From Malachius bipustulatus (taxonomy: Eukaryota > Arthropoda > Insecta > Coleoptera > Melyridae): a stretch of DNA of 64,000 bases. Shown here piece after piece: positions 54,935-64,000 of this stretch (positions are counted from its first letter, which is position 1; every line of letters begins with the position of its first letter). The translations under genes and the position numbers were made by a program. A model generated the notes under the pieces. That model searched no databases. It saw nothing but the letters and a program-made list of their open reading frames with translations, and was not told the DNA's origin. The stretch spans positions 5,928,858 to 5,992,857 of the forward strand of contig OU342633.1 in assembly GCA_910589415.1 (NCBI GenBank), given 5' to 3'.

Positions 54935-55252
54935 TGTACAGGGCCTTGAACTTGAAAATGACGATTTTCACTTGTTTATAACTCAAAAACTTCTGAATTT
55001 AAACACCAACTGTAAAAGCGAATCTTATTTTCTCTTCCCAGGCAATCTAAAAATGCAATAACATTGGAGCATTCCATTTAAAAAAACATAACTTTGATAT
55101 GTTTCATGCTTTTGGGACACCCTGTACATTATGAATATAATTTTAAAACGTACCTCTGCCGGATCTCTATCCACTCCAAAAATAAAAAGATCCTAAAATC
55201 CAGAGACACGGCCATAATCTTCCGTGGCGTATACCGTGAATAACCCTGTATA
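54935..55252. mobile_element. foldback fragment, right-arm orientation
   Basis: From TGTACAGGGCCTTGAACTTG through CTTCTGAATTTAAACACC and TGATATGTTTCATGC to CGTGAATAACCCTGTATA. Shares its end with 32870. Confidence 0.8.
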
Positions 55253-56942
55253 ATCAATTACCTGTCAAATGACAATAAACTAAACCCAGGCTGCCATTTA
55301 AAAAAATTCAAGATGGCGACCTCTGACAAACACAAAATGCACAAAACAAATGAAACTCACATCAACAAAATGTGGATATTTGTGAAATTTGCCGCACCAA
55401 AAGTCAAATCTAAATGTCAAACTGTTTCTGAATAATCCCACTTGATACAATACTCTATATTTTCGCATAGATTTCGAAAATGAAATCCAATTTATACTTC
55501 CACTAAATGAACATGCAATAATTATTAAAAAGCATAACTTTTATGTGGTAATTTTATATGAGAATTCTGTATAGTTTAAAATAATTTTAACTTTGTGCAT
55601 TTCAGCTTTGCATAAAATTCTGTTTCAAAGTTTTCTATATCATGCTCTTTATATATCATCTTAGGTCCTTCGTCCACTGGGAAAAACTGTAGAAGGCATT
55701 GCTTCGTAGTGGTGGGCAGTATTTATCGAATTGTGATTTAATTAGCGATACCTACCGATGGCCTTTGATTTGACTGAGAAATAATCAGTGACTGAAATCG
55801 CAGTTTGGATAAAGTAAATAATGCCCATCACTAAATTAAGGTCTTGATTCTCTTAACTTACATAATATTACACGAATGTAACTTTAACATATTATGTTAA
55901 TATACTCGTAGGTAATATTACAGAATTAAAAAGACAAAACAGAATAGCAGTATTACAATTTTTATAACAGAAGTTAGAGAATTTACACTCTTAACCTGGT
56001 TTGTCTCAGCTTAGTTTCACATATTCATAATATGTTGCATGTTCTGAAATTCATCAGTGAATCCTTCTGATGGCATCATTGTTATTATAAATATCTTTTA
56101 TCTTTCTTTTATTACTTGAAGGAAATATAATGTAATCATGAGAATGTTCTTTTATTAGGTACTGATTGATTCATCAGTATTCACTGACCATGTCATCATT
56201 TACCTTCATTAACAATCATCATTAACAAGTTTACTTTGTTAAAGAAATCACTATCGGTTTTGAAGCACTATTTTCTTGTCTAAATCCTTTTGAATCAAAA
56301 TTGTTAATGTTTTCTTCTTCGCATTTGTAGGCTGTCCAGTGAAAACTTACACATCTAGTCACTTGTGTTTAATCGCCAGTGACCAGTTGCCGTGAATAGG
56401 TCTTCTCGGTGAACGAATGATCTTGGGCTACAAAAAACTCTGCGAATAGGGTTCCCCAACCTGTAGTTTTTACAAACATTTGAGGGCTTGCTATGTCATA
56501 CTTTGTTAAATGCGACCTTTATATCGTGTGATCCACAAAATTTTTCATCAACTGGTGCCTTGGAAGAGAGAGATGACTATTACAGTCATGTCTGAGCTCA
56601 TTTTAAGGAAATAATTTTAAAATAACTTTATTAATAGTTCAAATTCTTATGTGTCATAATGTCAATTCCTGTCAGTTTACGGCATTCCTTTTCATTATCT
56701 AAGTCATGTTTTTATTTATGGCTCTATGATCTGTAGATCATTGATTGGAGTAGTTCAATTACACACCTTCTAACTGTTTGTATTATATCAGGCAGACATG
56801 CCTCATTTTATTCAAGGCACTAGTTTTGATGAAAAAATTTGTGGATTTGTGGATATTATCTGTCTCTAACTTTTCTGTGTTTGTGTATCTACGATTGAAT
56901 TTTTCTTTAGATTAATCAAAACAAAGTAAAAATAAATTATTA
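55253..56942. other. intronic sequence, no gene
   Basis: No ORF over 60 codons. The text TGTTCTGAAATTCATCAG at 56040 also occurs at 15639 next to TIR element B, so some of this is old repeat. Confidence 0.5.
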
Positions 56943-57370
56943 CCTGGACAAAATTGCAACACGAATGATTCTTTTTGCATTATACTGTGTGAAGTGTATT
57001 TTTTTTAACATAATTCAAAATTCCCATTAATACCGGCCCTGGAAATCAGTGAAAATCCAAGATGGGGGCTGAATTTTTTCAATTACAAAATTTATAACTT
57101 TTATAAATTTGTATTTATAATGTATAACTTGGCAAAAATGTTCAACAGACAAAGATAAAGATAAATGCTATGACATGGTATTTGTCATTTCTTCTAAGAA
57201 CAATTCCTTGTGAGAACACATTTCCTAAAAATCTACATTTACCCCACACTATAATGAATAATGAAAGAATAACCACTGAGATTGCCTTATTTTTTTCAAA
57301 ATGGCGGCCATGTTTAGGCGGCCTAAATAGTTAGGTATTTGAAGTCTTCAAATATTTAAACACCACCATT

Positions 57371-57580
57371 TTGGAAAAAAATGTGCGCTCAAAACAGGGA
57401 GAAGGTGATATGCGTTATGTGCTCGATGGAGGGTCCTTATTGCATCGCCTGCCATGGCGTAATGACAGTACATTCAGGGATATAGCAAGATATTATGCGT
57501 CGTTTGTGACAGCTAATTATGGGCAAGCAACTGTAGTTTTTGATGGTTATACATTAGAACCAACAGGAGATACTGCGAAC
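57371..57580 (+). pseudogene. nuclease-family gene, N-terminal part, split by a retroelement
   Basis: MRYVLDGGSLLHRLPW, TFRDIARYYASFV and GQATVVFDGYT form the N-terminal block of the family whose C-terminal two thirds are at 8425-9398. VLDG and VFDG are where a FEN/PIN-type nuclease has its first acidic residues (inference). The frame then runs into the RTE-like element near 57580 and ends at 57613. The next block of the family resumes at 60187. Confidence 0.7.
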
Positions 57581-60180
57581 AAAAAAGAACCAGGAACTGA
57601 TAATAGCTGGTGATCTGAATGGAAGAGTCGGTAGGAGGATCAACGACAACACAGTCGGGTGTTTTGAAGAAGATGTCTTGAACGGAAATGGAGAGAGAAT
57701 AATTGAAATATGCGAATTAAACGACTTACGTGTTACAAACGGATTCTACAAACACAAGGACATCCATATGTATACGTGGTTACAACCTACAAGAAGTCTA
57801 CGATCCATAATAGATTACTTCATTGTAAGAAAAAAGACCACCCTAAAGATAAAAGACGTTAGAGTGAAAAGAGGAGCAGAATGTGGCAGCGATCACAGGC
57901 TCAAAGTGGCAAAAGTAAATTTCCCCTGAATTAGAATAATTACAACGAATGGAGAAAAAGAAGTCACAAAAACATTCACTGAAATGAAAGAAGATAAATT
58001 TAAACTACACCTACTAAATGACGAATCCATCCGAGATCTATACCAAAGAATGTTGGAACAAAAATTAGAGGATAATTTAGATATGAAGACATGGAAGAAA
58101 CCTACGAACATATAAAGATCTGCATTCAAGAGGCAGCAAGAGAGGCATTGGGAGAGAGGGAACCGAGAAACCGGACACATACAGGCGACATAAGCGAAAA
58201 CACTAAGGCAGTCATAGAGCAGAAGAAACAACTCTATAAGAAATGGATGAATACCAAATCGGCGGATGACCTGGAGAACTACAGACGGAAAAATAGAGAG
58301 GTAAAGAGGCTGACATGTAGAGAAAAAAATGAAAGATGGGAAGCAGCATGCATAAATATAGAACAAAAAATAGGAGGGGCCAGAAGTACAGAAGCCTGGA
58401 GAACAATAAAGTCACTAAGAAGCAGCAATGGGGAAAGAACACACATGACATATATTAAGGAAGAACAGTGGCAAGAATATTACCGAAACCTGTTAACAGA
58501 GGATAGACCAGAGTTTTTGATGACACAAGAAGACAATAATAGGGATGGTCAGCAAAGTGAAGCACACCCGATAGAGATCCACATTAGTGAAATCAAGAAG
58601 ATCATAAAGAACCTGAAAAACAACAGGTCTCCCGGGCCTGGAGGTATATCACCGGAACTCATCAAATACGGGCCTGACAAACTGCTACGCATGATCCAAC
58701 GCATGTTTGAGAGAGCAATCAACGGAGGAAACATGCCAAAAGAGTGGACGGAAGCCTATTTAACATCAATTTTCAAAAAAGGTGACCGAAAGAAATGTGA
58801 GAACTATAGAGGCATTAGTGTAATAATTGCAACTTTGGGTCGGATTTACGGGAGACTTCTCAAAGAGAAATTGGAAGATAACATAAAGGGAAAAATAGGG
58901 GAAGACCAAGCAGGATTCACAGCGGGAAGATCTTGCCAGGACCATATTTATACCATACAACAACTGATCGAGAGAAAGCTAGCCAAGAATAGACCAACAT
59001 ACCTTGCGTTCGTAGACCTTAAGAAGGCGTATGACTCCGTTCCAAGGGAGAGGCTCTGGAAATCTATGCAAAAAATGGGTATCCCAACAACCTTGATAAA
59101 ATCTACAAAAAACTTGTATAAAGATAACTCGGTTAGAGTGAAAGTAAACGACCGAATCGGATAGAGCTTCAGAACCACGAAGGGACTATTACAGGGATGC
59201 CCCACATCCACCACATTATTCAAAATATTTCTGGAAATAACCCTGCAACCCTGGAGGAGGAAATGCGAGGGAATGGGAGTACCCGTTAGGAATGAGCATC
59301 TCTACACCTTATGTTTTGCCGATGACCAGGTTGTAGTGGCACAGGATGATGAAGATCTCTCCTATATGATCCACAAACTTAAAGAAGAATATTCAAAGAA
59401 CGGTTTAAGCATCAACTTTTCCAAGACAGAGTACGTCGCTGTAGGAACGAATGACAACCACCTTGACCTGGAAATCTCCGAAACGGAAAAAATAAAAGGA
59501 TCAAAAACCTTTAAATATCTCGGCTTCACCATCTCCCAAGACGGAAAAACAGCAGAAGAAATAAAAAATAGACTGAGTCAAACTAGAGTTTGCATAAGGC
59601 AGTTAAATGGGGTTCTGTGGAACACACATATCACAAAAAATACAAAAAAAAACCGGATATTTAACACCTTAGTCAGAAGTATTATGATCTATATGGATAC
59701 AAGAACTGGATTATCAACAAAAAGGATCAGAGCAAAATTACTGCCACAGAAATGGAATATTGGAGACGATGTAATCAAGTCACAAGAAGGGATCATATAC
59801 CAAACGAGGAGGTGAGAAGGAGAATGTCAGTGAAGGACGACATACTCAATTACATAGAGGAAAAACGTCTCATATGGTATGGCCATGTCAGAAGAGCATC
59901 TCGGGATAGATGGATAGCTAGAGTTACAGACTGGAGCCCCCCAGGACGGAGAAAACGCGGGAGACCTAGGAAGTCATTCTGTGACTAAGTAGATCAGGCA
60001 ATGGAGAGAAGGAGTCTGGATGACGGAAGCTGGAACAACAGGGAGGAATGGAATGATCGGTTGAGGGAGGGTAGACAGCGACAGCTGTAAACGCCCATAT
60101 AATACACAATAAAAGACATGACCCATAATCGCTGAACAAATACAATTTTCCCTGTGAATACAAGCATAAAATAATTACTG
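57581..60180 (+). mobile_element. 5'-truncated RTE-like retrotransposon inside TIR transposon 2
   Basis: Begins inside the endonuclease (LIIAGDLNGRVG) and ends after the C-terminal RT tail near 60090-60180. Both edges fall within one gene of another family, which marks them to within a few tens of bases. No clear target duplication or long tail was seen. Confidence 0.75.
57584..60090 (+). pseudogene. RTE-like ORF: endonuclease end and reverse transcriptase
   Basis: Endonuclease end: LIIAGDLNGRVG, MYTWLQPTRSLRSIIDYFIV and GSDHRLKVAKVNF, stopping at 57929. The RT frame 58091-59164 has NRSPGPGGISPELIKYG, FKKGDRKKCENYRGIS, QAGFTAGRSCQDHI and FVDLKKAYDSVPRERLW (motif A). A TAG at 59162 interrupts it. 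The frame continues with GLLQGCPTSTTLF, the catalytic FADD box in LCFADDQVVVAQ (about 59315), FKYLGFTIS and, after a shift near 59800, YGHVRRASRDRW and GRRKRGRPRKS. An old copy with several disabling changes. Confidence 0.85.
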
Positions 60181-60186
60181 TAATCA

Positions 60187-60270
60187 CTGAAAAAGTACGA
60201 CAACATGGATGTTCAGTTATTCATGCAGTTTATGATGCTGATGTTGACAGTTTTATGTTGATGTTTGACT
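60187..60270 (+). pseudogene. nuclease-family gene, second block after the insertion
   Basis: VRQHGCSVIHAVYDADVDS corresponds to the DAD block (AKEDADTLIV in TIR transposon 1) expected after the N-terminal part. Downstream the frame decays into the right arm. Confidence 0.55.
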
Positions 60271-60565
60271 GTAGTGTATTTTATACTTTGTATTTTTATC
60301 TTTGTATTTTAAACATTTTTGACACGTTACACCTTGTAAGTTATACACAGTTATAAATTTTGTAATGGAAAATACAATACTCAGCCACCATCTTGGATTT
60401 TGACTGATTTCCTGGGCCGGGATTAATGGGGATTTTGAATACGTTAAAAGTGTACTTTTCACAATAAAATGCAATAAGAATTATTTGTATTGCAATTTTG
60501 CCCTGGTTAAGGAAATTTTTACCCCATATTTACTGCACTATTATACATTGTAACATTTTTCACAG

Positions 60566-60764
60566 GTTTTTCTCTAAATGGTGAGTTGCTAATGGATGCA
60601 TTAGGTGGCGAAACTACTTTTGCAGACGTCCAGGGTGATATCTTTGTCCCCTCATTTACTTTGGGGGTGGGACAAAAAGCAAGACTGTGTTTTGGACAAG
60701 ACGTAACTCAGTTGAAATATTTTACCACATGCGGTCTTCAAGAAGGATATGAACCATTCTGTGT
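60566..60764 (+). CDS. RyR: ryanodine receptor exon: end of SPRY2
   Basis: 199 nt; the acceptor TTTCACAG ends at 60565 and the donor GT|GTATGT is at 60764/60765. Its first two bases complete AGT with the last A of either alternative exon: [67 protein letters not shown]. This closes the second SPRY domain. Confidence 0.95.
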
Positions 60765-60830
60765 GTATGTGTGCTTTTTGCATAAGTCATAATATATTAT
60801 GTTACAATAAAAATTCGATTCTCATTCTAG

Positions 60831-61055
60831 AAACATGAATCGTCAGGTAACCTATTGGTACACAAAAGATCAACCGATATTTGAAAACACGGAAGATATG
60901 TTGGATACTAAGATTGGAGTTAACAGAATTCTAGCTGGATCAGATAGCCCTCCTTGTATGAAAATAAGTCATAACACTTTTGAAACGATGGAAAAGGCAA
61001 ACTGGGAATTTTTAAGACTTAGTTTACCTGTAATTTGCCACTCAGAATTTATTTC
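60831..61055 (+). CDS. RyR: ryanodine receptor exon after SPRY2
   Basis: 225 nt; the introns on either side are only 66 and 59 nt. [60 protein letters not shown] and [15 protein letters not shown] link SPRY2 to the following helical region. Donor TC|GTACGT; the last codon TCG is completed by the next exon. Confidence 0.95.
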
Positions 61056-61114
61056 GTACGTATGTCTTGTTCTGTGAATGCATCTTTGACAGTATTTTCC
61101 AAAATATTCTACAG

Positions 61115-61395
61115 GGAAGAAGAGAAAGCGCGACGTTGGCAAGAAATCCGCATTAGACAGCATCGTTTAAAGGCGGAAGCTGAACAGCAAGCGACACCGG
61201 CTCATCTTGAGAATATCATGCGTAGTGGATTTTCTATGAGCGATATCAAAGGTTTGCAGCGTGGCTATAATGAGGACGCAGTTGAGGCAGATGAGATTAT
61301 GCGAAACACTAACAATACTAGAGGTTTAAGGACTCCTTCCAGACCACCACGTAAAGGTTCTCTTACTAGAAATGTTATCGGTTTCGAGGATATGT
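61115..61395 (+). CDS. RyR: ryanodine receptor exon: charged linker
   Basis: 281 nt. EEEKARRWQEIRIRQHRLKA starts a highly charged helix, followed by MRSGFSMSDIKGLQRGYNED and RTPSRPPRKGSLTRN. The RKGS stretch is a plausible basophilic kinase site (inference only). Donor T|GTAAGT at 61395/61396. The next 2.26-kb intron is filled by two retroelement remnants. Confidence 0.93.
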
Positions 61396-61544
61396 GTAAG
61401 TATGCTTATAATGGTAACTCTTTAATAATTTATTTGATTCATAACAGTTAATGATATCCTTGAAGTTGTTTTAAATGGAAAACAAAAAGATAGTTTCTGG
61501 TTTTCATAAAAATATTAACGGTAAACAACTTGTTTAACATTCTT

Positions 61545-61910
61545 GTGACGCCTCCACTGCGACCGTAGGTCCATTGTGGCTCACATCTAGTTGTGCTGCG
61601 TTAACCCCATCAGGTCAGCCTCTTTAAGAAAGCTGAACATCTTGACTGTTGCTAATGTATTCAGGTCCTTCGGTGTGAGAAAGTCTGTCCCGAAGGTTTG
61701 TAACTCTGGTTATTCGTCTTCCTTTTTCTCAGGGGAGATTTGTTTCTCCTCTTGGTCCAGCGGAATTGAGCTGTTTCTTGGAGTCGGATTAGAACCGATC
61801 TCCACAGCTTAGGAAGCATATTTGTTTTACACACTCCATGGATGTCCCAGGAGTGGCTGGGAAATGTTGGTCCACTCCCCGCAGTGGGTGATCTGAGTTG
61901 CCAGATTTCC
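61545..61910 (-). mobile_element. internally deleted I-like element (both ends only)
   Basis: On the - strand the right part (61910-61740) matches the ORF1 start region of the complete element (GGAGATCGGTTCTAATCCGACT against 26940-26918), and the left part (61690-61545) matches its ORF2 C-terminus and 3' UTR (GCTTTCTTAAAGAGGC, CCACAATGGACC, TCGCAGTGGAGG). About 5 kb in between is missing. Confidence 0.7.
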
Positions 61911-61914
61911 TTGT

Positions 61915-63545
61915 TTAGGAATTTTTCTGGGGAGTTTCTGCTTTTCTTGGGAATTTCACTAAGATAGCTAAGGAATGGATTGCATCAAGTGTGAGAAAGG
62001 TATTCCAGAGTACAGAATTACAAAGTACAGAAGACCTAGAAATGAGTCAATCTGGTGGGAGCTTAGAAAATAAATCTGATCTGACTCAGGAAGCAGATGG
62101 TTTCACAAAAGTGAAGCAACGCAGAAACCGAGCTCAATTAGATAAGTCGAGGCTCAACACAAAGTATGCAACTGGTGACAGCAAGAAGAGTTCTAAAATT
62201 TCTGGCGCTGTTTGAAGAAAGTGGCTGTATGTGGGCCGAATATCTGGTGAGGATGTAACGGTGGAGGATATAAGGGATCTGCAGGATCTGAGCAGTGAGG
62301 TGGGCTTTGCGGATATAACAGTCAACGAATTGAACACACAGGGTAACAACTCCGCTTTTAGTATAATAGGCCTTCCAACTGACCAGCTTTATGAGAGGGT
62401 GTCTGATGTTCAATTCTGGCCTATTGGTGTAGCTCTCAGAGAGTTTAACTTACAAAGGACTTTTTTTCAGCAGAGAAGGCAGCAGACGCAAAGTTAATTC
62501 GTGGTCATCCTGCTGGTGTCATTCATCATAATCTGCAGTCGATCGGGAACTCTGTCAATGAATTAAATTTTGTGTTACAGCAGCATCCAGAATGCTGTTT
62601 CTTGTGCATAACAGAACACTGGAAATCCCAAAGCCAGCTGGAGAATTATGGAGTAGAGAATTTCTGTCTTGTCTCTATAGTGTGTGCCGTGAAGCTGGTA
62701 AACATGGTGGGAGTGCTGTGTATATTAGGAATGACGTGCAGGGTCATGAAATGAATAATTTAACTCATCTGTCCCTGTTGGGTGGATGTGAATGCTCAGC
62801 AGCACTTTGCAATGTAGCAGGATCCTAGTTTGTGGTTTTGTCAGTATACAGACCAACATCAGGCAAAGCCAACATCTTTTTGCAAAAAATGGAAGAGATC
62901 CTTTCAGCTTTAAGTGAAAAAACGGCAGTGAAAATACAGCGGTACTTATCGCTGGCGATTTCAATACAGAACTTCTTGAAGAAAATAAAGATGGTTTGGA
63001 TTTAGTTTCGCTATTTCAGTCATTCAATTTATTTCAAACGATTTTTGAACATACCAGAATTGTTAATGGTAGTAAGTCGTCATGTATGTATTGACAATAT
63101 TTTTACTGGATTAGACAATAGTTTGTGCTATGCCTCTATTTTGCACACCATGATAAGTTATTTTAGAAACTCTAGACTCATTTTGAATAAAGAGAAAACA
63201 GATTTGGTGATATTTAGAACAAAACAGTGTACGATTAGACCACCAGAAAAGCTCACCATCAATGGATTCACTTATACTGTTTCGAGCAATACGAAGTTTT
63301 TGGGGTTATACATTGATAGTCAATTAACATGGGACATTCATATAGAGCATATTAATAGAAAACTCAATTCAGCATGTTACACAATAAGAGTTTTATCAAA
63401 GTATGTCAATTTTTCAATTTTGAAGATGGTATATCATGCTAATTTTGAGTCAGTGGTTCGTTATGTGAAAATTCCACAAACACAACATGGAAGCTCCTTA
63501 TCTGAAAGCGAAAATTTGAAGTTAACACAAGCCTTATATTAAGGC
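61915..63545 (+). pseudogene. decayed Jockey/CR1-like element with ORF1 and ORF2 remnants
   Basis: ORF1 pieces at 61991-62215 (KVKQRRNRAQLDKSRL) and 62231-62497 (ISGEDVTVEDIRDLQDLSSE, DVQFWPIGVALREF). ORF2 begins near 62505 with IHHNLQSIGNSVNEL, QQHPECCFLCITEHW, the endonuclease start as in 10529-13411. A large internal loss follows, then the RT end at 63147-63460: LILNKEKTDLVIFRTKQ, TKFLGLYIDSQLTWDIH, LSKYVNFSILKMVYHANFES. Same family as the 960-codon ORF. It lies in a RyR intron, in sense orientation. Confidence 0.82.
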
Positions 63546-63654
63546 AAAGCAATGATTGGAATCGTGCGAATTGACTGTTACTAGTTCAAGATTTTTATTG
63601 AAGTATATTAAAGATACATAATTAGTTTTGAAAATTATTGTCAAATAATTGCAG

Positions 63655-63781
63655 CAATGGATATAAGTGGAAAAACCATGCAAAGGTCAAATAGTGAATT
63701 GGATTTGAACAGATATCATGAAAAGACACAAAGCGGCCATGACAAAGCTGATAAGAAGAAACGTGGACGATCTCCTTTCAG
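63655..63781 (+). CDS. RyR: ryanodine receptor exon: basic/Ser-rich linker
   Basis: 127 nt; the acceptor TAATTGCAG ends at 63654 and the donor AG|GTAAGT is at 63781/63782. With the T carried over it gives SMDISGKTMQRSNSELDLN, RYHEKTQSGHDKADKKKRGR and SPFR. SNSELDLN is typical of the insect RyR linker after SPRY2, and the phase fits. Too short to appear as an ORF. Confidence 0.88.
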
Positions 63782-64000
63782 GTAAGTCTTCTACCTAAAT
63801 GCTAGATATAGGTGAACCTTAGAAGCATTCTTAATATGTGTAGTCCTGGTTCATTAAGGTATAATAAGCAAGAGGTGGGTCATTGTTTTGAGTTAACCTT
63901 TTTCTCTTGGATTCTCTGTTTTTTTATATAACTGTGATAGGGAAGGGGTAACATAGTCAATTTTGTTTTGGTAATGTTTTTTTCTAAGGACCAACCTATG
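63782..64000 (+). other. RyR intron, runs off the window
   Basis: Begins at a consensus GTAAGT donor; nothing else seen. Exons for the rest of the channel, including the membrane pore, lie beyond the window. Confidence 0.7.

Larger units (their letters stand above)
56943..60506. mobile_element. TIR transposon 2, carrying the same nuclease family
   Basis: CCTGGACAAAATTGCAACAC at 56943 and the inverse ending GTATTGCAATTTTGCCCTGG at 60506. TTA flanks both ends (56940-56942, 60507-60509). Arms match for about 190 bp through CCCATTAATACCGGCCCTGG, CAGTGAAAATCCAAGATGG, ACAAAATTTATAACT and GTATAACTT. The ends are unrelated to those of TIR transposon 1. Between them lies the split gene 57371...60270 with an RTE-like element inserted in it; the original element would be about 1 kb. 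Confidence 0.82.

Noticed and set aside
1..64000. tRNA or rRNA genes, CRISPR arrays
   Set aside because: No tRNA B-box with a foldable cloverleaf and no rRNA-like conserved text was seen. Repeats here are transposon-derived, and a CRISPR array is not expected in this type of genome.

Overview
The window is insect nuclear DNA: AT-rich, intron-rich, and dominated by transposable elements. The only host gene I can recognise is a ryanodine receptor (RyR) on the + strand. Ten of its exons lie between 28895 and 63781. They encode the end of the first SPRY domain, both RYR repeats of the N-terminal half, the whole second SPRY domain and the linker after it. The element types (Dong/R4, I/LOA-like, Jockey/CR1-like and RTE-like non-LTR retrotransposons, mariner/IS630 remnants, foldback elements ending in CCCTGTATA) fit an arthropod. 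I cannot fix the order; a beetle-like genome is a guess.

Layout. 1-28894 is repeats, presumably one long RyR intron or its 5' side. It holds a 2-copy tandem repeat, a hammerhead ribozyme (1279-1342), decayed retrotransposon ends (2070-3960), LTR-like promoters (3984-5265) of which the second carries eight hairpins with a conserved loop, foldback elements, and a TIR transposon with a decayed flap-nuclease-like gene (8046-9729). An intact 960-codon retrotransposon ORF follows (10529-13411, - strand). 15688-28832 is a nest: an old TIR element holds a Dong element, which was split by a solo LTR (17574-18987) and by an I-like element (19954-27537), itself split by a Jockey/CR1-like element (24431-26340). 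Target-site duplications and restored reading frames support each step inside Dong.

28895-42437 holds seven RyR exons, including two alternative 100-nt exons (31807-31906 and 42338-42437). 42438-60565 is an 18-kb intron with foldbacks, a decayed I-like element with an internally deleted copy inside it (about 45300-50180), a mariner-type remnant, and a second TIR transposon (56943-60506) carrying the same nuclease family, split by an RTE-like element. 60566-63781 holds the last four exons, with one more pair of retroelement remnants in the intron 61396-63654.

Points of most interest: (1) the alternative RyR exons, where skipping or including both gives an early stop; (2) two arrays of hairpins with different stems but a fixed loop, each just downstream of a TATA box in an LTR; (3) two unrelated TIR transposons in one window that both carry a FEN/XPG-like nuclease gene with a CXC-type cysteine tail; (4) a complete hammerhead ribozyme core.
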